Virus record (IMG/VR): IMGVR_UViG_3300028284_000022
Location: 1-29,389 of that record
Length of the DNA: 29,389 nucleotides
Reading direction: 5' to 3' (one strand)
From: a virus
The notes beneath the pieces are model-generated. The model did no database searches. It was not told the origin of the DNA and was given only the letters and a program-made list of their open reading frames with translations. A program made the translations under genes and the position numbers. Positions 25,510 through 29,389 of this stretch are shown piece after piece; positions within the stretch are counted from its first letter, which is position 1; every line of letters starts with the position of its first letter.

Positions 25510-25538
25510 GGCAGAGGTTTCCCCCTGCCCTTTGTTTT
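25510..25538. terminator. Probable bidirectional terminator between converging operons
   Basis: GGCAG (25510-25514) pairs with CTGCC (25525-25529), extended by GG/CC across one mismatch, with loop TTTC. It is followed on the plus strand by CTTTGTTTT, and on the minus strand by CTTTTAC. It lies exactly between the converging tape-measure block and gene 32. Confidence 0.7.
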
Positions 25539-26454
25539 AATCTTCGGCTGTTAGACGAGAGAAGTAGGATAATGTATCATCATCGTTACTCGTTTCCATA
25601 GCCTCTGCGGTTACTGGTGCGAACTCTTGTGGAGTATCTGCAACATTAGCAGTTGGCATAGGCGGAGCACTCTCTTGTACTGACAAGTCATGACTGGCTT
25701 GTGAGGTCATAGTTGTTTGACCTGTAACCTTCTCAAAACGAGCCTTCAACTCAGCATATGATTTAAAGTTCTTCGGATCGATGAACTCACTCAAGTCGTG
25801 CATCTTATTATAGATGGCTTCCAACTCAGCATCGTTGTTTGACAATGCACTCTGAGAAGCGAACTCAGACTTATCGTAGTTACGATAGCCTTCGACTTGG
25901 CGGATCTTCAATTTGAAGTCTGCACCTTCCCAAAAGTTAAATGGATCTACAGGCTTCTCGTCTGCAAATTCTGGTTGCATGGCATCAATGATCTTATCAT
26001 AGATCTTCTTACCAAACTGATACAACATAACCTTACCTTCATTAGAAGGATTTGCAGGATCTGATACGATCAATGCATTAACAACATAATGCAAACGGCG
26101 TTTCTGTTTACGAGCAAGTGTCTTGCCCTCTTCAGTACCGTTGTTCCATAGTGTTGAGTTATATTCGGATACTGGATCCTGTTCGTTAAGAGTAGTCAAA
26201 GACTTCTCAATATACCAACCACCGGGGCCTTGAAAGCCGTGGTCAAAGTAACGAACCCATGGTAGGGCTTGTCCTTCTGCGGCGGGTAGGAAGCGTAGAA
26301 CGGCATAACCGTTACCCATCTTATCCACTGTTGGTTTCCATAGGCGGTCATCGCCATAGTTCTTCTTACCAGTAGCACCACCACCTGCGGCATCTGCCGC
26401 CGCTAGTAGATCATTGATCTGGTTACGTTTTGTTTTTAGATTTGCAAAAGACAT
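25537..26454 (-). CDS. 32: Single-stranded DNA-binding protein gp32
   Basis: This 305-residue protein (T4 gp32: 301) carries T4 landmarks in order: DKMGNGYAVLRFLP (about 44-57), DHGFQGPGGWYIEKS (71-85; T4 NHGFKKNGKWYIETC), SDPANPSNEGKVMLYQFGKK (131-150; T4 [20 protein letters not shown]), FWEGADFKLKIRQVEGYRNY (174-193). The basic N-terminus (KTKRNQINDLL) fits the cooperative domain and the acidic C-terminus (residues about 285-305) the partner-recruiting tail. The protein contains no cysteine, so the T4 zinc finger (H64, C77, C87, C90) is lost. It coats single-stranded DNA in replication, recombination and repair. A consensus sigma70 promoter lies upstream; the leader is short and AT-rich, as suits translational autoregulation. 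Confidence 0.95.
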   Translation of the reverse strand: MSFANLKTKRNQINDLLAAADAAGGGATGKKNYGDDRLWKPTVDKMGNGYAVLRFLPAAEGQALPWVRYFDHGFQGPGGWYIEKSLTTLNEQDPVSEYNSTLWNNGTEEGKTLARKQKRRLHYVVNALIVSDPANPSNEGKVMLYQFGKKIYDKIIDAMQPEFADEKPVDPFNFWEGADFKLKIRQVEGYRNYDKSEFASQSALSNNDAELEAIYNKMHDLSEFIDPKNFKSYAELKARFEKVTGQTTMTSQASHDLSVQESAPPMPTANVADTPQEFAPVTAEAMETSNDDDTLSYFSRLTAED

Positions 26455-26467
26455 TTGTATGTTCCTC

Positions 26468-26505
26468 GTATTGCTGAATTATATTTGTATTACTGAATTA
26501 TTATA
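26468..26505 (-). repeat. Two tandem 19-bp near-repeats in the gene 32 promoter/leader
   Basis: On the plus strand GTATTGCTGAATTATATTT (26468-26486) is followed by GTATTACTGAATTATTATA (26487-26505), identical at 15 of 19 positions. The second copy includes the -10 box and the first lies in the presumed messenger leader, before the GAGGAA ribosome binding site. It could be an operator or a gp32 binding region. Confidence 0.55.
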
Positions 26506-26528
26506 CTATAGAATCGATGTGGTGTCAA
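26500..26528 (-). promoter_or_regulatory. Consensus sigma70 promoter for gene 32
   Basis: Minus strand: TTGACA (26523-26528), 17-base spacer, TATAAT (26500-26505), a perfect match to the bacterial housekeeping consensus. Predicted start near 26493 gives a leader of about 39 bases with GAGGAA before the ATG. Confidence 0.85.
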
Positions 26529-26531
26529 CCA

Positions 26532-26765
26532 TCAATCATCGAACAATAGTACATTTTGTCTAGGGAGATAATTAAGCCTCATAGCTTCCCCCTCTAACTT
26601 CTCAACGATAACACCGTTAAGAAACTTCTTTACATCTTCTGGCTCAATGTTTGTTTCTGTGCAAACATCAATAACTGCATCCATGTAGGATAGCTTTTTA
26701 CCAAACACAGATGTCTCTACCATACTTGAGAATTTACTCTTGTTTAGAAACTCTGTTTCGCTCAT
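26532..26765 (-). CDS. 33: Late transcription coactivator gp33
   Basis: This 77-residue protein (T4 gp33: 112) has the compact helical core seen in cyanophage-type gp33: KFSSMVETSV, then LSYMDAVIDVCTETNIEP (about residues 25-42), then VEKLEGEAMRLNYLPRQN. The C-terminus VLLFDD is a hydrophobic-acidic tail suited to sliding clamp binding, as in T4 gp33. gp33 bridges RNA polymerase and the gp45 clamp so that late TATAAATA promoters are activated, and this window carries several such boxes. Position beside gene 32 matches T4 (33-59-32), but gene 59 is not between them. The ATG overlaps the preceding gene stop (ATGA). Identification is by pattern and position. Confidence 0.75.
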   Translation of the reverse strand: MSETEFLNKSKFSSMVETSVFGKKLSYMDAVIDVCTETNIEPEDVKKFLNGVIVEKLEGEAMRLNYLPRQNVLLFDD

Positions 26766-27868
26766 TTATTTAATGCCCTTAAGATGATTGTATCCCTATT
26801 TAGTCTTCCGTTTGGAACGGTTGTTTGCGTCTTTAAGGTGCTCCACATCTTACCGATTTGGTTAGCAGTCTTAGTTAAGGCAACAGGGAGACCCTCGTGT
26901 GGTTTACGAAGCGTAATCTGCCTTGACAGATCTGCATCCCAACCCTTCAACGTAGTGCCTTTCACCTCTAACCCTGTTGCCTTATGACTCACGTATTCGG
27001 TCAGTTTCTTTGTTTTGATATTAAAGGCATATAGTCTCATAGCCCCTACAATAGACATAGGGTGTATTGACTTTAGTTTATACTCTTTGTTCTCAAAACA
27101 AATCTGTATCTTGGCGACTTGCTTGTCAGCACTCTTAACACGTGGTTTACGTGGTGTGCGTGTAGCTTTCTTAGTCGCCACATACTTATCAGCATCATCA
27201 ATGATACTCTGAACGAATTCGAGATACTTCTTCCATACACTCAGTGGTTGACTAGAGTATGCCTCAACAAGATCGGGAGTTCTCTTATTGATCAACTCAG
27301 TCAGTTCATTACGTAGTGGTGTGTAGAAAGAAACCACTGCACTCGCTGTTGACTGTGGGTATATACCCCCAACCAATTCTTCATACACATTGTGAGTAGC
27401 GTTAGGCCATTCATCAAGTGTACCTTCAATACTACCAATGAAGTCCGAAGTCTTCTCTTTGATAATATCAGCGGGTGTCCTACGTGGGATTGTTTTCACT
27501 TCCCCATTTTCTTCCTTATCGACTAGGGTTTTAAGTCCTAGGTCTTCAAGGTATTTGAAGAAAGTGTCCAGAGCGTTCTTTGCATTCCAATTGTCTGGAA
27601 AGACTTTGCCCTTCTGTTCCCACAAGATAGTAGAAGCAATGAAGTGCTTTGGAGTGAAAGCCCACTCTGGTGCGGCAAGATATACCTCTTGGGTATCCTT
27701 GTCGAATGTCTGCTTGATGTAAGTCTTAATGAATGACGCTATGTCTTTCTTATCGACTTCCATACGGATGTATTCATTAAAGTGACTAAAGTTGGTGTCA
27801 GGTGCGGCACCAATTCCTGTTCTAGCTCTCGCACGTGGTAGTGATTTTGCTTTCATTTTCTTAGCCAT
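26762..27868 (-). CDS. Conserved-looking phage protein of unknown function, upstream of gp33
   Basis: This 368-residue protein is not recognised. It starts with a basic stretch (MAKKMKAKSLPRARARTG), continues with an acidic-to-neutral helical half (EVDKKDIASFIKTYIKQTF; STILWEQKGKVFPDNWNAK), has a basic linker rich in Arg, Lys and Pro at about residues 235-250 (ATKKATRTPRKPRVKS), then a beta-rich C-terminal domain (about 255-365: YKLKSIHPMSIVGAMRLYAF, TKKLTEYVSHKATGLEVKG, TLRKPHEGLP). It lies in one transcription unit with gp33 (4-base overlap), behind a TTGACA promoter, so an early or middle nucleic-acid or transcription role is plausible. It is not gp59, which is smaller and of different sequence. 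Confidence 0.8.
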   Translation of the reverse strand: MAKKMKAKSLPRARARTGIGAAPDTNFSHFNEYIRMEVDKKDIASFIKTYIKQTFDKDTQEVYLAAPEWAFTPKHFIASTILWEQKGKVFPDNWNAKNALDTFFKYLEDLGLKTLVDKEENGEVKTIPRRTPADIIKEKTSDFIGSIEGTLDEWPNATHNVYEELVGGIYPQSTASAVVSFYTPLRNELTELINKRTPDLVEAYSSQPLSVWKKYLEFVQSIIDDADKYVATKKATRTPRKPRVKSADKQVAKIQICFENKEYKLKSIHPMSIVGAMRLYAFNIKTKKLTEYVSHKATGLEVKGTTLKGWDADLSRQITLRKPHEGLPVALTKTANQIGKMWSTLKTQTTVPNGRLNRDTIILRALNK

Positions 27869-27896
27869 AACGAATCATCTCCTCAAGTAGTTACAT

Positions 27897-27928
27897 ATTA
27901 TATTACCTTAATTTGCAAATGGTGTCAA
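27897..27928 (-). promoter_or_regulatory. Sigma70-like promoter for the 368-residue gene and gp33
   Basis: Minus strand: TTGACA (27923-27928), then TAATAT at 17 bases (27900-27905) overlapping TATAAT at 20 bases (27897-27902). GAGGAGA lies before the ATG at 27868. The -35 box is embedded in GGTTGACACCA, the same 11 bases as in the gene 32 promoter. Confidence 0.7.
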
Positions 27929-27931
27929 CCC

Positions 27932-28174
27932 CTAATCGACACTGTTTTTAATTTGCTTTACATTTGGTTGGTCATTGAATTGATGTAGAACTAATTCTCC
28001 ATCTTCATCATAGGTACTTCTGACAAACCCCTGTTCACAGAGATACTCGACGGTGGTGCTGACTATATCGTCATGTTTATTAGCCCACCAATGTTTGTGG
28101 ATAAAGAAACCGCATATAGCGCAACTTACGCCGAATATCACTGAGAGTATTTCTTGATCGATATAAAAGTGCAA
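27932..28174 (-). CDS. Small membrane-anchored protein, TTG start (unrecognised)
   Basis: This 80-residue protein begins at TTG 28174 with a strong ribosome binding site (GAGGGGAG, 5 bases away), which supports the unusual start. Residues about 8-26 (EILSVIFGVSCAICGFFIH) form one membrane helix, followed by HKHWWANKHDD and a cytoplasmic-type domain VEYLCEQGFVRSTYDEDGE ending in a polar tail. Single-helix small proteins of this layout are common in early regions of T4-like phages, with no assigned function. It lies 21 bases after the 118-residue gene on the same strand, and the next promoter (27928) follows its stop at once. Confidence 0.75.
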   Translation of the reverse strand: MHFYIDQEILSVIFGVSCAICGFFIHKHWWANKHDDIVSTTVEYLCEQGFVRSTYDEDGELVLHQFNDQPNVKQIKNSVD

Positions 28175-28195
28175 ATATACTCCCCTCTTAAATTA

Positions 28196-28552
28196 CTATT
28201 TAGGCTTCCCCTCTTCGATGAATTCCATGGGTGGTGGCACTCGTACATCCACATATTTCCACTTAGGATCTTGCCAGTTAAAGCTTCCATCGGTTGATGT
28301 TACGGATCTTACCTTATCCATACGAAATGAACGAAACCCATTCTTGTTAACATCCCATGATGGCAAAACCTCTTCATTGATTTTGCGAACCTTCTTGGTT
28401 GTTAAAGGATCTTCTTTGGTGGGTGGTGGAAGATCTTCGGCACGTAGTGTGCAAACCATCTTACGCATTTCACCATTTACTTTTTCGAATACTACTTCAC
28501 ACACGTGTTTCTGTAGTACTTCAACTAGTTCTTTTCTAGTTATCATTGTCAT
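28196..28552 (-). CDS. SH3-like beta-barrel protein, DUF2693/WYL_2-type
   Basis: This 118-residue protein resembles the phage DUF2693 family: CEVVFEKVNGEMRKMVCTLR (residues about 18-37), AEDLPP, then WDVNKNGFRSFRMDKVRSV (about 66-84), where the family has (V/W)WDxxKxGWRxFR. These proteins occur in many large phages, are predicted to be small beta-barrels, and may bind nucleic acid or regulate transcription; no role is proven. AAGGA lies 9 bases before the first ATG (28552); ATG 28546 is an alternative. It overlaps the end of the 85-residue gene by 17 bases. Confidence 0.75.
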   Translation of the reverse strand: MTMITRKELVEVLQKHVCEVVFEKVNGEMRKMVCTLRAEDLPPPTKEDPLTTKKVRKINEEVLPSWDVNKNGFRSFRMDKVRSVTSTDGSFNWQDPKWKYVDVRVPPPMEFIEEGKPK

Positions 28553-28793
28553 AGTCTACATCCTTTCTAAAATGGTAGATTCCATGTGGTAGGTTCCAAG
28601 CTTCCATTAGCTTACGATACATATCTGATGTAAAGCCAATCACTTGATATCGTTTTTCGTTCTCGTCCCATTGACGAAAGAAGACTTCTGCCTGATGATC
28701 GATAATCATTTCGACATCTTCATAGGAATCAGTGGTATCCAAGATGGTTACCTTAGTTTCATTAAAGTCTTCGTCCTCTTCAATAGTAATCAT
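28536..28793 (-). CDS. Small acidic protein (unrecognised)
   Basis: This 85-residue, strongly acidic protein begins MITIEEDEDFNETKVTILDT and ends KDVDYDNDN. The middle segment AEVFFRQWDENEKRYQVIGF (about 35-54), then TSDMYRKLMEAWNLPHGIYH, mixes beta strands and a helix. No motif is recognised. Very acidic small early proteins of phages often act as DNA mimics or host protein inhibitors, but nothing here proves that. The ATG overlaps the stop of the 49-residue membrane protein gene (TAATG). Confidence 0.75.
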   Translation of the reverse strand: MITIEEDEDFNETKVTILDTTDSYEDVEMIIDHQAEVFFRQWDENEKRYQVIGFTSDMYRKLMEAWNLPHGIYHFRKDVDYDNDN

Positions 28794-28942
28794 TAACCAC
28801 GTATCTCCAGAACGACAGTGGCACTGATAAGATAATTCTTAATCAGATCTAGTAGGTTAGGTTCGCCCCAAAACAATATAACCATAACAGCTATAAACGT
28901 CCAGAACGTACCTGAGTTTAGGTGGGTATCACCATTTTTCAT
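28793..28942 (-). CDS. 49-residue single-helix membrane protein
   Basis: This short frame begins ATG at 28942 and ends TAA at 28793-28795. Sequence begins MKNGDTHLNSGTFWTFIAVM, followed by VILFWGEPNLLDLIKNYLIS. Residues about 11-26 form a membrane helix, with a second weaker amphipathic stretch after it. Both ends join neighbours by TAATG overlaps, which strongly supports real coding in an otherwise empty 148-base gap. No family is recognised; it may sit in the inner membrane early in infection. Confidence 0.7.
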   Translation of the reverse strand: MKNGDTHLNSGTFWTFIAVMVILFWGEPNLLDLIKNYLISATVVLEIRG

Positions 28943-29232
28943 TAGTAGTCTCCCCAATCATTATCGTACTTTGTGGTTGCACGATAGGTTTCGCCATAAT
29001 ATTCATCAGCATATCTAGATGCATCAGTCCAATAATTGATGTTTTCACCTTGTACAGGTTCTCGAACAACATTACTTACACGTTTGGTTTTAATAGAACC
29101 AACATCCTGTAAAGCCTGTTTGGATTTACGCTTGAGTGTGTTGAATGTAGATTTACGCTTCAGCGTATTTCGTTCAGCGATTTCTTTAATCATAGCCAAA
29201 CGGTCAGCCTTTTGTTGTGGTGTCATAGTCAT
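28942..29232 (-). CDS. Small protein, basic N-terminal half and acidic, tyrosine-rich C-terminus (unrecognised)
   Basis: This is a 96-residue protein. Residues 1-55 are basic and helical with a short duplication (NTLKRKSTF, then NTLKRKSKQ at about residues 22-38). Residues 60-96 are acidic and aromatic (NINYWTDASRYADEYYGE, KYDNDWGDY). The contrast suggests a nucleic-acid-binding half and a protein contact half, as an inference. AAGGA lies 9 bases before the ATG. It is 3 bases from the 39-residue gene upstream and overlaps the 49-residue gene downstream. Confidence 0.75.
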   Translation of the reverse strand: MTMTPQQKADRLAMIKEIAERNTLKRKSTFNTLKRKSKQALQDVGSIKTKRVSNVVREPVQGENINYWTDASRYADEYYGETYRATTKYDNDWGDY

Positions 29233-29235
29233 AAG

Positions 29236-29355
29236 TTACATTCCTTCTCTGACAAATTCTTCAAATGTTTTAGGAAATACATCCTTCGTAGTATTCAGAT
29301 AGACTTCATATCTCTGACCATCTTCTGTTAAAGGCGAGTTTTCATCATAAGTCAT
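29236..29355 (-). CDS. 39-residue small protein, first gene of an early unit
   Basis: ATG at 29355 with GGAG 6 bases upstream; stop TAA at 29236-29238. Sequence begins MTYDENSPLTEDGQRYEVYL and ends FPKTFEEFVREGM. It is acidic, soluble and of unknown function. An extended -10 promoter lies just upstream, so it is the first gene of the small-gene cluster running to 27932. Confidence 0.65.
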   Translation of the reverse strand: MTYDENSPLTEDGQRYEVYLNTTKDVFPKTFEEFVREGM

Positions 29356-29379
29356 TTAGTTCTCCATCAATTAAAATAT

Positions 29380-29388
29380 ATTATAGCA
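29380..29388 (-). promoter_or_regulatory. Extended -10 promoter of the small-gene cluster
   Basis: Minus strand reads TGCTATAAT, an extended -10 element (TGnTATAAT), about 24 bases before the 39-residue gene. Its -35 box would be outside the window. Confidence 0.6.
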
Positions 29389-29389
29389 C

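Noticed and set aside
26762-27868. gp59 helicase loader, by its place near genes 33 and 32
   Set aside because: It is on the other side of gene 33, is much longer than T4 gp59 (217 residues) and shows no gp59 motif I recognise.
1-29389. Avoidance of GATC, GANTC or CTAG
   Set aside because: All three occur often in the window (for example GGATCC, GATTC and TCTAG), so the GCWGC gap is not a general lack of palindromes.
1-29389. tRNA genes, attachment sites or insertion sequences
   Set aside because: No cloverleaf-like segment, transposase-like protein or flanking repeat was seen, and gaps are too short to hold them.

Overview
The window is a dense, AT-rich segment of a T4-like contractile-tailed phage (myovirus). 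Its gene content and domain variants resemble the marine T4-like group more than coliphage T4. I see no cellular genes, rRNA or tRNA. Host identity cannot be read from the sequence. Nearly every base is coding, many neighbours overlap by 1-17 bases (TAATG or ATGA junctions), and no gene-free stretch exceeds 300 bases.

Layout. (1) Positions 1-20748, minus strand: a long late operon read right to left, building the baseplate from hub to periphery: gp48 tube cap, gp53 wedge, gp27 hub, then a gp5 puncturing device spread over three genes (OB-fold plus lysozyme, an AmpD-like amidase protein, and a beta-helix needle). It continues with gp25, gp6, a compact gp7, a gp10-type protein, gp8, a 1681-residue DUF4815-type structural protein, a small coiled-coil protein, a repeat-rich fibre, another structural protein and the start of one more gene at the edge. 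(2) Positions 20749-20799: a divergent late promoter region. (3) Positions 20800-25507, plus strand: gp4 head completion, a gp2-like protein, a gp54-like tube initiator, gp26, a frameshift extension of gp26, the gp29-like tape measure and a small secreted or membrane protein. (4) Positions 25508-25538: a probable bidirectional terminator. (5) Positions 25537-29389, minus strand: gp32 single-strand DNA-binding protein, gp33 late-transcription coactivator, an unrecognised 368-residue protein and a string of small early-type genes. This block uses sigma70-like promoters, whereas the structural blocks carry TATAAATA late promoters.

The strongest unexpected signals are: (a) a textbook -1 programmed frameshift signal at the end of gene 26 (slippery TTTTTTC, 6-base spacer, 11-bp stem), which would fuse gp26 to a 62-residue tail just before the tape measure gene, the arrangement of lambda G/GT-type tail chaperones; (b) an apparently complete absence of GCAGC/GCTGC (GCWGC) in the whole window against about 48 GCCGC/GCGGC, with Ala-Ala pairs recoded on both strands, suggesting strong restriction-site avoidance; (c) a three-gene gp5 device with two different peptidoglycan hydrolases.
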